From Flavobacterium microcysteis (lineage in GTDB: Bacteria; Bacteroidota; Bacteroidia; Flavobacteriales; Flavobacteriaceae), in NCBI RefSeq assembly GCF_006385255.1, contig NZ_VFJE01000056.1, positions 806,001 through 870,000 on the forward strand: a DNA stretch of 64,000 nt. Direction: 5' to 3'. The position numbers were made by a program, and so were the translations under genes. Below are positions 34,444 to 43,431 of the stretch, in pieces. Below the pieces are notes generated by a model. It saw nothing but the letters and a program-made list of their open reading frames with translations. It made no database searches and had not been told where the DNA came from. Every line of letters starts with the position of its first letter. The stretch's first letter is position 1.

Positions 34444-34815
34444 ATGAAAAGATTTTACATCATATTAATTGTTACCCTTGGCCTCTTGTTAGTGCCAACG
34501 GCAACTTTTGCATGTGGAAATCTTTCAAAGAAAGCTTCCTGTACTAAGGAAACTTCTAAAACCCATAATGAGGATTGCTGCTCAGAGGAAGGCGGTCATT
34601 CCAAAAAGGAAAATCATCATGGCTGCGGTCATAAATGTGGACATGCCTCATGCGGCTGTGCTTCAATTTGCACCGGAGGAATCACTTTCTTAAACCAGCT
34701 TGAATTCAAAAACATTACTTTCAGTTTTTTTTCTAAAAAACAAAAATTCCACAATTCAGAAACCTCAATTTTATCTGGTTTCTATTCTATCTGGCTTATC
34801 CCTAAAATAAGCTAA
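34444..34815 (+). CDS. Small secreted Cys/His-rich protein, copy 2
   Basis: The protein has 123 residues from the ATG at 34444; the longer in-frame start at 34402 would disturb the signal peptide. The signal peptide is residues 1-22 (...LLLVPTATFA). The Cys/His-rich core is CTKETSKTHNEDCCSEEGGH, then HHGCGHKCGHASCGCASIC. The C-terminus ITFLNQLEFKN ... GFYSIWLIPKIS matches copy 1. A role in binding periplasmic or surface metal is inferred from composition and from its position before HMA-DUF3347 and the copper genes. Confidence 0.8.
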   Translation: MKRFYIILIVTLGLLLVPTATFACGNLSKKASCTKETSKTHNEDCCSEEGGHSKKENHHGCGHKCGHASCGCASICTGGITFLNQLEFKNITFSFFSKKQKFHNSETSILSGFYSIWLIPKIS

Positions 34816-34818
34816 ATA

Positions 34819-34852
34819 CCTTTTTTGACAGCCATAAGTGTGTCAAAAAAGG
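34819..34852. repeat. Hairpin after Cys-rich gene, copy 2
   Basis: A perfect 12-bp stem CCTTTTTTGACA/TGTCAAAAAAGG (34819-34830 and 34841-34852) has a 10-base loop GCCATAAGTG. The loop and stem core match the hairpin at 33594-33619, marking the two duplicated modules. Confidence 0.65.
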
Positions 34853-34964
34853 AAGCCTATCTGCTTCATTTTTTTATTTTTCGCTTTTTGTAGAATAATG
34901 GTCTATACACCTTGTATATACAATTATTTCTCAAAAGCAACATTCACTTCAAATACATTTTAAA

Positions 34965-35816
34965 ATGAAATCAATTAAACAAGGATTGATGGCAATTACA
35001 CTATTGCTGTCAGTCATAGTGTATGGCGCACCTATAAAAAATGCTAAAACCGTAAATACAAAAATTTATGGTAATTGTCTAATGTGCAAAGCTGCTATTG
35101 AAAAAGCAGGAAACATCAAAAATATCGCTTCGGTAAACTGGAATGAAAACACCAAAATAGCGGCTATTACCTATGATGAGAAAAAAACAAATCTGGATGA
35201 AGTCCTCAAAAGAATTGCCTTAGCAGGATATGACAGTGACCAATTTTTAGCTCCTGGTGACGCCTATGCAAAACTTCCACAATGCTGCCAATATGAAAGA
35301 ACAAATATGGCGGCCCCATTAAAGAAATCAGAAATGGATATGGGTAAAATGAATCATTCACAGCATGCAGCCGCAGTTCCTGCTGATGCACAAGAGAACA
35401 GTCCATTTATAGCAATTTTCGACAGCTACTTTGATGTAAAAGATGCTTTGGTGAAAACGGATGCTAAAACTGCCGCATTGAAATCTAAAGATCTCCTTAC
35501 TGCAATCAATGCTGTTAAAATGGAGACCCTAAAGCCAAAAGAACATACTGCATGGATGAATGCAATGAAAAGTTTAGCTGCAGATGCAAAAAATATTTCT
35601 GAAAACCAAGATGTTAAAAAACAAAGGGAATCCTTTAAAAGCTTGTCTAAAAACACTTACGATCTTATAAAAACTACCGATCAGCCACAACCGATTTATT
35701 ATAATCATTGTCCAATGGTTGATGCAAATTGGCTGAGCAAAGAAAGCGGTATCAAGAATCCGTATTACGGTTCGCAGATGTTAAGCTGTGGATCAACTAT
35801 AGAAATAATCAAATAA
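34965..35816 (+). CDS. Periplasmic HMA plus DUF3347 metal-binding protein
   Basis: This 283-residue protein has a signal peptide (1-21). An HMA-like metal-binding domain (about 30-95) carries NCLMCKAAIEKAG in place of GMTCxxC. A His/Met linker (MDMGKMNHSQHAAA, about 126-139) leads to a DUF3347 domain (about 145-283). That domain ends YYNHCPMVDANWLSKESGIK and NPYYGSQMLSCGS, the motif set shared by every DUF3347 copy here. The conserved Cys and Met suggest copper(I) handling. The propeller gene starts 15 bases after the stop. Confidence 0.85.
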   Translation: MKSIKQGLMAITLLLSVIVYGAPIKNAKTVNTKIYGNCLMCKAAIEKAGNIKNIASVNWNENTKIAAITYDEKKTNLDEVLKRIALAGYDSDQFLAPGDAYAKLPQCCQYERTNMAAPLKKSEMDMGKMNHSQHAAAVPADAQENSPFIAIFDSYFDVKDALVKTDAKTAALKSKDLLTAINAVKMETLKPKEHTAWMNAMKSLAADAKNISENQDVKKQRESFKSLSKNTYDLIKTTDQPQPIYYNHCPMVDANWLSKESGIKNPYYGSQMLSCGSTIEIIK

Positions 35817-35831
35817 TCCCAAATCAGAAAA

Positions 35832-36902
35832 ATGAAAAATATAATTACAGGTACTTCAATCCTTGGGGTATTAATCTCAGGAGCCCTATCGCTGTCTTCT
35901 TGCAGTAAAACAGACGATATGAATATGTCCGATCCTAATCTGAATATAAACTATCCTGCCGCTTATGTGGTCAATGGTCAGGACGGCACAATTTCAGTAA
36001 TAAAATTGGCAACTAATGAAGTTACAGAGACTATCAGCCTTATGGGAGCCGGTACTGATATGATCATGTGGCCACATCACATTTCTTTACATTCTAATCA
36101 CCTGGCGATTGGTGTACCCGGAATGGACTTCTCTGCCGGCCATACTGCAAGCATGGAAGGAATGACTGGTAAACTCCTGGTAATTGATGCCGCTAATGGA
36201 ATAACTGTAAAAAACATGAGCCTGCCAATGATGAACCATAATACGATATACAGTCCAAATGGTTCAGAAATCTGGGTGCCGCAAATGGACATGAATGGAA
36301 AAGTTTTGGTTTATGATGCCTTAACATATGCATTGAAAAACACTATAGCGGTAGGTATGATGCCTGCTGAGCTTACCTTTTCTTCTGACGGTACTAAGGC
36401 CTATGTCGCTAACGGGGATGACAATACTGTGTCAGTTATAAATACCGCAACCAAACAAGTTACAGCAACTGTTGCTGTTGGGGACAACCCTGTTGGCGCC
36501 TGGACAGGAAGTGATGCCAGAATGTATGTTGACAATGAAGACGGGCAATCTATCTCGGTAATCAATGTGGCAACCGATGCTGTAGACCAAACCATTGATT
36601 TAGGATTTATGCCTGGAATAGCGTCTTACAATGGAAATAAGAAAGAACTGTGGGTTAGCGATCCTGCCAATGCAAAAGTTCATTACTGGACCTGGGACCA
36701 GACAATGATGATGTGGATGCATGGAGGTGTGTTTACTACTGGTGCCGGTGCACATGCAATAACATTTACAGCAGATGGAAATACAGCCTATGTGACTAAT
36801 CAGACAGCCAATACGGTCTCTGTAGTCAATGTATCAAACCATACTGTCTCTAAAACGATTAATGTAGGTAGAAAACCCAACGGATTGGTGCTGAAAATAT
36901 AA
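35832..36902 (+). CDS. YVTN-type beta-propeller lipoprotein
   Basis: The 356-residue lipoprotein has lipobox SLSSC (about residues 20-24). From residue 40 it consists of about seven blades of the YVTN/YncE type: YVVNGQDGTISVIKLATNEV, YVANGDDNTVSVINTATKQV, YVTNQTANTVSVVNVSNHTV and others. A Met-rich stretch (MMMWMHGGVF, about 295-304) and HHISLHSNH might bind metal, but this is speculative. Such propellers bind partners or ligands at the cell surface. It lies between two DUF3347 genes, and no enzymatic residues were recognised. Confidence 0.87.
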   Translation: MKNIITGTSILGVLISGALSLSSCSKTDDMNMSDPNLNINYPAAYVVNGQDGTISVIKLATNEVTETISLMGAGTDMIMWPHHISLHSNHLAIGVPGMDFSAGHTASMEGMTGKLLVIDAANGITVKNMSLPMMNHNTIYSPNGSEIWVPQMDMNGKVLVYDALTYALKNTIAVGMMPAELTFSSDGTKAYVANGDDNTVSVINTATKQVTATVAVGDNPVGAWTGSDARMYVDNEDGQSISVINVATDAVDQTIDLGFMPGIASYNGNKKELWVSDPANAKVHYWTWDQTMMMWMHGGVFTTGAGAHAITFTADGNTAYVTNQTANTVSVVNVSNHTVSKTINVGRKPNGLVLKI

Positions 36903-37037
36903 ATCTGATATAAAGGCATTTAAAAGGCCAAAATAGAGATTGAATTTTGCAGAATCAAAAAAAGAATAATTCTTATAACACTCAAACAAAGGAATGTTGG
37001 ACAAAACAACATTCATTAGAGATAAAAACTAAAAAAA

Positions 37038-37730
37038 ATGAAAAAATTAATTTTCTCAACCCTTGTAATGGCAATTTTACTTACAGCTTGTAATTTAAAA
37101 AACAAAGAAACTACAGCTCCTGAAGCTGCTTCTGGGACAGCTCAGAATGATTCACAATTGTATGCCTGTTCCATGCATCCTGAAGTTACAGGAAAAAAAG
37201 GGGACAAATGTTCCAAATGTGGAATGGAATTAACCGAGCCGGTAAAGGAAACCACTGAAAAAAGTGCAGAAGAAAATGCAACCCAAACTGCTCAAGGAAC
37301 ATTTTCTATAAACGAAATCGTGAGTAATTATCTGACTCTGAAAAATGCATTAACGAAAGATGATACAAAAGGAGCTGCAGATGCCGGAAAGGCATTATAT
37401 GCGATTTTTAACGGTGTAAATCCCAATTCGATAGATGCGAAATTAAAAGCAGAATATCTTGATATTGCTGATGATGCCAAAGAACACGCACAACATATTG
37501 GAGCTAACGGTGGAAATATTGAACACCAGAGAGAGCATTTTGCCATGTTAAGTAAAGACATGAATGATCTCATAAAATCTTTCAAATCAGAACAAAAATT
37601 GTATCAGGATTTTTGTCCTATGTATGATGGCGGGAAAGGAGCTATTTGGATAAGCGAAACCAAGGAGATCAAAAACCCATATCAAGGAAAAAAAATGTTA
37701 ACCTGTGGTTCAATGAAAAAAGAACTATAG
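37038..37730 (+). CDS. Lipoprotein with heavy-metal-binding and DUF3347 domains
   Basis: This is a 230-residue lipoprotein (lipobox LLTAC, about 14-18). A heavy-metal-binding module YACSMHPEVTGKKGDKCSKC, ending GMEL, lies at about 47-70; here CPMHP is CSMHP. A DUF3347 domain (about 95-230) follows, with helices AADAGKALYAIFNGVN and AKEHAQHIGANGGNIEHQRE, then YQDFCPMYDGGKGAIWISET and MLTCGSM. Very similar to the protein at 37977 in its DUF3347 part. It likely captures copper on the periplasmic side. Confidence 0.87.
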   Translation: MKKLIFSTLVMAILLTACNLKNKETTAPEAASGTAQNDSQLYACSMHPEVTGKKGDKCSKCGMELTEPVKETTEKSAEENATQTAQGTFSINEIVSNYLTLKNALTKDDTKGAADAGKALYAIFNGVNPNSIDAKLKAEYLDIADDAKEHAQHIGANGGNIEHQREHFAMLSKDMNDLIKSFKSEQKLYQDFCPMYDGGKGAIWISETKEIKNPYQGKKMLTCGSMKKEL

Positions 37731-37976
37731 TACAACTAAGTACTAATAAATTTATCGGGCTGTTTACATAATATCCACTCAATATTCTGGTGATTACTGA
37801 TGTTCCTAATTTATTGAAATGTGAGATGTATCTATTTTTTTAGACTACGCCGTGAGATACTCTTTGCTGAATATTCACTTATTTCCCATGCGTATATTGT
37901 GTAAACAGGTCAATAGATATTTATAAAAAAAAATCAATAGTAACCTGTTTTTTAAACAATTTAAAATATAATTAAA
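37731..37976. other. Intergenic region without genes
   Basis: About 250 bases lie between the two DUF3347 genes. No ORF or hairpin of note was found. A new promoter for the second gene is likely but not clearly matched. Confidence 0.4.
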
Positions 37977-38489
37977 ATGAAAAATACAATTCTTTCAGCC
38001 GTATTAATGGTATGCGTAATGGTTTCTGGTAATGCGCAAAGCAAAAAAACAGAAGCAAAATTTTCAACTGAGCAAATTGTTGCAAATTATTTAGCGTTAA
38101 AAAATGCCCTTGCCAAAGATGACAGCAACGGAGCTGCTAAAGCTGGAAATGCACTGTATGCGACTTTCAAAAGCGTAAATGTAAAATCGATAAATCCAAA
38201 ATCTAAAGCTGCGTATCTTGATATAGCTGATGATGCCAAAGAGCATGCAGAACATATTGGTTCTAACGGTGGAAATATTGAACACCAAAGAGAGCACTTT
38301 GCCCTACTGAGTAAAGACATAAATGATTTGATTAAAACTTTTGGAGCTTCAAAAACACTATATCAGGATTCTTGCCCTATGTATGATGCTGGAAAAGGAG
38401 CTATCTGGATTAGTGAAACAAAAGAGATAAAAAACCCTTATTATGGTTCTAAAATGCTTACCTGCGGTTCAATGAAAAAACAATTGTAA
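37977..38489 (+). CDS. Periplasmic DUF3347 protein
   Basis: The protein has 170 residues: a signal peptide (1-21, ending GNAQ) and then a single DUF3347 domain. AKEHAEHIGSNGGNIEHQRE and YQDSCPMYDAGKGAIWISET, NPYYGSKMLTCGSM, match the other copies. The helix with H, H, H (EHAEHIG, EHQREHF) and the terminal Cys/Met pairs are candidate metal ligands. The haem-binding protein starts one base after the stop, so both are translated together. Confidence 0.87.
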   Translation: MKNTILSAVLMVCVMVSGNAQSKKTEAKFSTEQIVANYLALKNALAKDDSNGAAKAGNALYATFKSVNVKSINPKSKAAYLDIADDAKEHAEHIGSNGGNIEHQREHFALLSKDINDLIKTFGASKTLYQDSCPMYDAGKGAIWISETKEIKNPYYGSKMLTCGSMKKQL

Positions 38490-38490
38490 A

Positions 38491-38961
38491 ATGAAACGAT
38501 TCATCAGAAAGATTCTTTTTATTGGGTTAATTATTTTTCTACTGATGCAATTGTATCAGCCTGCCCGCAATTCCGATTACGGGCAGGTTTTACCAATTCA
38601 TATTTCGAGAGTCTATCCCATTCCCAAAAATGTACAAACGATTCTTCAGACTTCATGTTATGATTGTCACAGTAACAACACACAATATCCATGGTACTCC
38701 TACATACAGCCGGCACGTACTTTCATGGAGGGACACATCAAGGAAGGAAAAGAAAATTTGAATTTTAGCCAGTGGGGAAACTATTCCAAAAGAAAGCAGG
38801 AGAATAAATTAGACCGAATTTTAAAGCAGATAAAAGCGAACGAAATGCCATTGCCTTCTTACACCTTGATCCATAAAAATGCGGTATTGACAGCTGTTCA
38901 AAAAGAAAAGCTTATAAGCTGGATTGAAAAAGTAAGTGATAGTCTTTCAAAAATAAATTAA
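38491..38961 (+). CDS. Haem-binding domain protein with CxxCH motif
   Basis: The 156-residue protein has one N-terminal membrane anchor (residues 5-22). TSCYDCHSNNTQYPWYSYIQ (about 53-72) contains CxxCH, the covalent haem c site, followed by the NTQYPWY typical of the small Bacteroidota haem-binding domain. An RKQENKLDRILKQIKANEMP segment follows. It may act in electron transfer or metal redox at the membrane. It starts 1 base after the DUF3347 stop and 4 bases before the split CusA gene. Confidence 0.87.
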   Translation: MKRFIRKILFIGLIIFLLMQLYQPARNSDYGQVLPIHISRVYPIPKNVQTILQTSCYDCHSNNTQYPWYSYIQPARTFMEGHIKEGKENLNFSQWGNYSKRKQENKLDRILKQIKANEMPLPSYTLIHKNAVLTAVQKEKLISWIEKVSDSLSKIN

Positions 38962-38965
38962 ACCT

Positions 38966-40276
38966 ATGGTACACAAATTAATAGAATGGTCCCTGCGTAA
39001 CCGATTCATCGTATTACTATTATCAGCAGGAATATTTGTTTGGGGTATTATCTCTATTCAAAAAAATCCTATTGATGCAATTCCCGATTTATCTGAAAAT
39101 CAGGTAATCGTTTTTACAGAATGGATGGGACGTGCTCCACAGCTCGTTGAAGACCAGATCACCTATCCCTTGGTTACCAACCTTCAGGGTTTGCCCAAAA
39201 TTAAATATGTAAGGGCTGCTTCTATGTTTGGCATGAGTTTTATCTATGTCATTTTTGAAGATGATGTCGATGTATACTGGGCAAGATCAAGAGTATTGGA
39301 AAGGCTCAGTACCATCAGTAGTACCTTGCCCAAAGGAGTTGCCCCGCAATTAGGCCCCGATGGAACGGGGGTTGGTCACATACTCTGGTATACTCTGGAG
39401 GCACCCGGTATTGACCTTGGCGAACAAAGGGCACTACAGGACTGGTACGTCAAGTTTGCTTTGCAAAATGTTCCCGGAGTAAGTGAAATCGCCTCTTTCG
39501 GGGGATTTCAAAAAGAATACCAGGTTACCATTGATCCAAACAAACTGCTATATTATAAGCTGTCTGTCCCGGAGGTCATAAGCGCTGTACGTGCCAATAA
39601 TAATGAAAGCGGCGGAAGAAAATTTGACATGAGTGATATTGGCTATATCATTAAGACATCCGGTTATCTAAAATCCATCAAAGAGATTGAGGACATTCCA
39701 CTGAAAAATCAAAATGGTATTCCTATAAAAGTCAGCGATATAGGAACTGTTCAGATGAGCGGAGAAACCCGATTGGGGATCTTTGATCATAATGGCACAG
39801 GCGAAGTCGTTGGGGGCATAGTCGTGATGCGTTATGGTGAAAACGCAGATGCTGTGATTGATAATGTTAAAGAAAAGATGAAGGAAGTTGCTAAAGGGCT
39901 TCCAAAAGGCGTAAAATTTAATATTGTGTATGACCGAGGACATCTGATTAAAGAATCTATTGATTCGGTTAAGCGCACCTTAATTGAAGAGATGCTTGTG
40001 GTGTCGCTTATCGTTATTATTTTTCTTTTTCACTGGCGTAGTGCACTAAGTATTATCATCCAGATACCAATTACAATTGCAGCAAGTTTCATACTGCTCA
40101 ATGCCTTTGACATATCCTCCAATATCATGTCACTTACCGGTATAGCACTTGCCATTGGAGTAATAGTTGATAACGGTATTATTATGAGTGAAAATGCCTA
40201 CCAGCATCTCTCACAACGGTATGCACAATGGGAATCTGAACAAAAAAATGAAACAAACTCCGATGAAAAGAATTAA
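38966..40276 (+). CDS. cusA: CusA-type copper/silver RND pump, N-terminal part before frameshift
   Basis: The 436-codon frame starts MVHKLIEWSLRNRFIVLLLS and holds the first transmembrane helix, the pore half-domain (NPIDAIPDLSENQVIVFTEW) and helices 2-4. SLTGIALAIGVIVDNGIIMS (about 390-409) and ENAYQHL, with acidic residues in place, fit the monovalent-metal CusA group. It then runs into a stop at 40274 just after QKNETNSDEKN. The rest of the pump continues in the +1 frame from the A-run at 40242-40248. The full gene spans 38966-42197. Read as two pieces, neither forms a complete pump. Confidence 0.85.
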   Translation: MVHKLIEWSLRNRFIVLLLSAGIFVWGIISIQKNPIDAIPDLSENQVIVFTEWMGRAPQLVEDQITYPLVTNLQGLPKIKYVRAASMFGMSFIYVIFEDDVDVYWARSRVLERLSTISSTLPKGVAPQLGPDGTGVGHILWYTLEAPGIDLGEQRALQDWYVKFALQNVPGVSEIASFGGFQKEYQVTIDPNKLLYYKLSVPEVISAVRANNNESGGRKFDMSDIGYIIKTSGYLKSIKEIEDIPLKNQNGIPIKVSDIGTVQMSGETRLGIFDHNGTGEVVGGIVVMRYGENADAVIDNVKEKMKEVAKGLPKGVKFNIVYDRGHLIKESIDSVKRTLIEEMLVVSLIVIIFLFHWRSALSIIIQIPITIAASFILLNAFDISSNIMSLTGIALAIGVIVDNGIIMSENAYQHLSQRYAQWESEQKNETNSDEKN

Positions 40277-42197
40277 AAATATATTTCGCAAAAAACCACA
40301 GTGGATATCCGAAGAGGAAAGACTCAAAATAATTGAGAAAAGCAGTAAGCAGGTTTCTCGCGGCGTCTTCTTTGCCACTGTTATTATAATTACTTCTTTC
40401 CTGCCTGTGTTTATGCTTACAGGACAGGAAGGGAAGCTATTCCATCCCTTAGCCTATACAAAAACATTCATACTGATTGTAGATGCTCTATTGGTGCTGA
40501 CATTAGCTCCGGTACTGATCTCTTTTTTCATGAAAGGGAAATTCCGTCCAACCGATGCACATCCGGTAAATCGTTTTTTGGAGAGAGGCTATGAGCCAAT
40601 CATACGCTGGGTTCTGAAATGGCGAAAAACAACCCTGACCGTTAACATATTGGCATTGTTGATTTCTATCCCGCTATTGATGAGGCTCGGAACGGAGTTC
40701 ATGCCTCCATTGGACGAGCAGAGTATTTTATTTATGCCTGTTACCCTCCCTGATGTATCTAATGGGGAAATCAAACGTATTTTGCAGGTACAGGATAAAA
40801 TAATTAAATCGGTTCCCGAAGTCGAAAGTGTTTTAGGCAAAGCCGGGCGGGCTAACACAGCTACGGATAATTCGCCAATGAGCATGATTGAGACCATTAT
40901 CATGCTAAAACCAAAATCAGAGTGGCGTGAAGGAATAGATAAAAAAGACATTATTAAGGAACTCGATACCAAACTGCAGATACCTGGTGTAGTAAATGGG
41001 TGGACACAGCCTATTATCAACCGTATCAATATGCTCGCTACAGGAATTCGTACCGACGTGGGTATTAAAGTCTACGGACAGAACCTTGATACCATTGCGC
41101 GGGTATCAGAAAGAGTAAAAATGGCCTTGGAAGGAACCCCCGGTGTGTCTGATTTATTTGTGGACCCTATTACTGGGGGTAAATACCTTGATGTTGATGT
41201 CAATCGTTCGGAACTAGCCCGTTATGGATTAACAGTAGATGATGTAAACCAAACAGTGGAATTTGCTTTAGGTGGTGCATCCATTGGAAATACGGTTGAA
41301 GGACGAAGACGATTTTCAATAAGCGTTCGTATGGCACAGGACTATAGAAACAGCGTGGAACGCATTAAACGCATTCCCTTGCAGTCTCCAACCTTTGGAG
41401 AAGTGCCCCTGTCTTCTGTTGCCGATATTAAATTCGTAGATGGCCCTCCAATGATTAGTTCAGAAAATGCGCTCCTTCGCGGGGCAGTCATGTTCAACAT
41501 ACGTGATCGTGATATGGGAGGAACCGTACAGGAAGCCATGAAAAAATTGGAAAGTGCCAAAAACATACTTCCTGAAGGGTACTTTATAGAATGGAGCGGA
41601 CAATATGAGAACCTGATCAGCGGAGAAAAGACCCTTAAGATCATTGCACCGATAGTATTGCTTATTATTTTCTTCTCCCTCTATTTTGCCTTTAATTCCC
41701 TTAGAGAAGCCTTCTTAAGTCTTATAACAGTGCCTTTTGCTTTGATTGGAGGTGCCTATATAATTTTTTTCTGGGATGTCAATCTATCAGTGGCAGTAGC
41801 TGTAGGTTTTATAGCCTTGTTTGGTATTGCCGTGGAAACCGGAATTGTGATGGTTATCTATCTCAATGATGCCATGGAGCAGCTTATCAAGGCCAAAGGA
41901 AACTCAAGAGAAACCATTACCAAAGAGGATCTCAGGGAGTATGTGGTACACGGTGCCGCAAAGAGATTACGCCCAAAACTAATGACCGTCTGTGTCTCAT
42001 TATTTGGATTAGTGCCTGTCCTTTGGTCCAATGGTGTTGGAATGGATGTAATGAAACCAATTGTATTGCCTATGATTGGCGGCGTATTTACCTCTGCCGT
42101 ACATATCTTATTAGTAACCCCACTTATTTTCCTAATGTCTAAAGAATATGAATTACGAAAATATGGAAAACTTGAAGTACATGATGTCAAACATTAA
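40248..42197 (+). CDS. cusA: CusA-type RND pump, C-terminal part after frameshift
   Basis: This open frame continues the pump from KMKQTPMKRIKN with the loop after helix 4 and SRGVFFATVIIITSFLPVFM. The second pore and docking half (GTEFMPPLDEQSILFMPVTL; RINMLATGIRTDVGIKVYGQ) and helices 7-12 (FGIAVETGIVMVIYLND) follow, and it ends YGKLEVHDVKH. Met residues in the periplasmic cleft region, such as FMPVT and INMLATG, suit copper or silver. The longer ATG at 40188 in the same frame overlaps the first part. Removing one A from the A7 run at 40242-40248 joins the two frames without a gap. Confidence 0.85.
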   Translation: MKQTPMKRIKNIFRKKPQWISEEERLKIIEKSSKQVSRGVFFATVIIITSFLPVFMLTGQEGKLFHPLAYTKTFILIVDALLVLTLAPVLISFFMKGKFRPTDAHPVNRFLERGYEPIIRWVLKWRKTTLTVNILALLISIPLLMRLGTEFMPPLDEQSILFMPVTLPDVSNGEIKRILQVQDKIIKSVPEVESVLGKAGRANTATDNSPMSMIETIIMLKPKSEWREGIDKKDIIKELDTKLQIPGVVNGWTQPIINRINMLATGIRTDVGIKVYGQNLDTIARVSERVKMALEGTPGVSDLFVDPITGGKYLDVDVNRSELARYGLTVDDVNQTVEFALGGASIGNTVEGRRRFSISVRMAQDYRNSVERIKRIPLQSPTFGEVPLSSVADIKFVDGPPMISSENALLRGAVMFNIRDRDMGGTVQEAMKKLESAKNILPEGYFIEWSGQYENLISGEKTLKIIAPIVLLIIFFSLYFAFNSLREAFLSLITVPFALIGGAYIIFFWDVNLSVAVAVGFIALFGIAVETGIVMVIYLNDAMEQLIKAKGNSRETITKEDLREYVVHGAAKRLRPKLMTVCVSLFGLVPVLWSNGVGMDVMKPIVLPMIGGVFTSAVHILLVTPLIFLMSKEYELRKYGKLEVHDVKH

Positions 42198-43431
42198 AAT
42201 ACTGGCAGTACTATTGCTTTTACTGCCATTACAGCTATTGAGCCAGACCAAACAGGTCTTGTCTCTTGATACAATCCTTCAAAGGATTGATAAAAAAAAC
42301 GTGCTCCTCCAAAGCTATAGCCTAAAGGCAGAAGGGTACAAATATAGTGCTGATGCCGCAACAGCATGGATGGCACCAATGGTGGGTGTTGGAACTTTTA
42401 TGACTCCTTATCCTTTTCAGGAAGTTATGGATGACCGTGACAAAGGATCTTTAATGTTCAGAGTGGAACAAGATATCCCTAATGTAGGAAAGCTAAACAA
42501 GAAGAAAAAATTTATCCAGTCCCAAGGCAACATTGAAAACGCTACGCGGACAGTTACCCTTAACGATTATAAAGCGCAGGCAAAGCAGCTATACTACAGC
42601 TGGATGGTAGCCGAAGAGCGAATGAAAGTTTTGGATCAGAACGAAAAGATAATGCTGACCATGAAAAAGATTGAGGAAGTTCGCTATCCTTACAACCAGT
42701 CGCAGTTGGGTAATGTATACAAGATCGACGCAAGGATTGAAGAAAACAAAAATATGATCCGCATGCAGGAAGGTGAAATCGCAAAAGCAAGAGCATGGCT
42801 CAACAGCTTGATGAACCAGCCTGGCAATGCTGATTTTTCAATTGACACAAGTATTATTCCTGTCTTCAACCCAGCTTTGCACGACACCACAAGTCTTGCT
42901 GCTGTGCGAGGAGATATTAAAAAGATGGATGCGGGAATTGAATCGATGCAACTCAGTATTCAGGCGATGAAAGCAGAGAAAAATCCCTCTTTTAAAATCC
43001 AGTTTGACCATATGAATTCTTTTGATAAAATGATGCCCAAAGCCTATTCGGTAATGGCAATGATGTCTATTCCTATTGCTCCTTGGTCATCAAAAATGTA
43101 TAAATCAGATGTAAAAGCAATGCAATATAATGTACAGGCAATGGAGAAAGAGAAATCCGCCATGCTGCAGGAAACCCAGGGTATGTTATATGGTATGCAA
43201 TATGAAATACTGACCATGCAAAAAAGGATTCAGGGACTTGAAGCAAAAATAATCCCTTCCATGCAAAAGTCCTTGGATGTAAACTTTCTGAACTATCAGG
43301 AAAATAAACTGCAGATTCCTGTAGTAATTGACTCCTGGGAAGCTTTAAATATGCTGCAGAATAACTTATTAGATGAAAAATTAAAACTATATCAAATGAT
43401 TGTCGATTATGAAAAAGAACTCTATCGCTAA
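42181..43431 (+). CDS. TolC-family outer-membrane efflux channel (CusC-like)
   Basis: The protein is 416 residues from the ATG at 42181, giving the signal peptide MSNIKILAVLLLLLPLQLLS. A more upstream ATG (42148) would put a charged extension before it. Two repeats of long helices (IENATRTVTLNDYKAQAKQL; AMEKEKSAMLQETQGMLYGM) and the beta strands between them are typical of TolC channels. Met is very frequent, which is common in copper and silver systems. Its start overlaps the cusA end by 17 bases and the next adaptor overlaps its end by 23 bases. Confidence 0.88.
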   Translation: MMSNIKILAVLLLLLPLQLLSQTKQVLSLDTILQRIDKKNVLLQSYSLKAEGYKYSADAATAWMAPMVGVGTFMTPYPFQEVMDDRDKGSLMFRVEQDIPNVGKLNKKKKFIQSQGNIENATRTVTLNDYKAQAKQLYYSWMVAEERMKVLDQNEKIMLTMKKIEEVRYPYNQSQLGNVYKIDARIEENKNMIRMQEGEIAKARAWLNSLMNQPGNADFSIDTSIIPVFNPALHDTTSLAAVRGDIKKMDAGIESMQLSIQAMKAEKNPSFKIQFDHMNSFDKMMPKAYSVMAMMSIPIAPWSSKMYKSDVKAMQYNVQAMEKEKSAMLQETQGMLYGMQYEILTMQKRIQGLEAKIIPSMQKSLDVNFLNYQENKLQIPVVIDSWEALNMLQNNLLDEKLKLYQMIVDYEKELYR

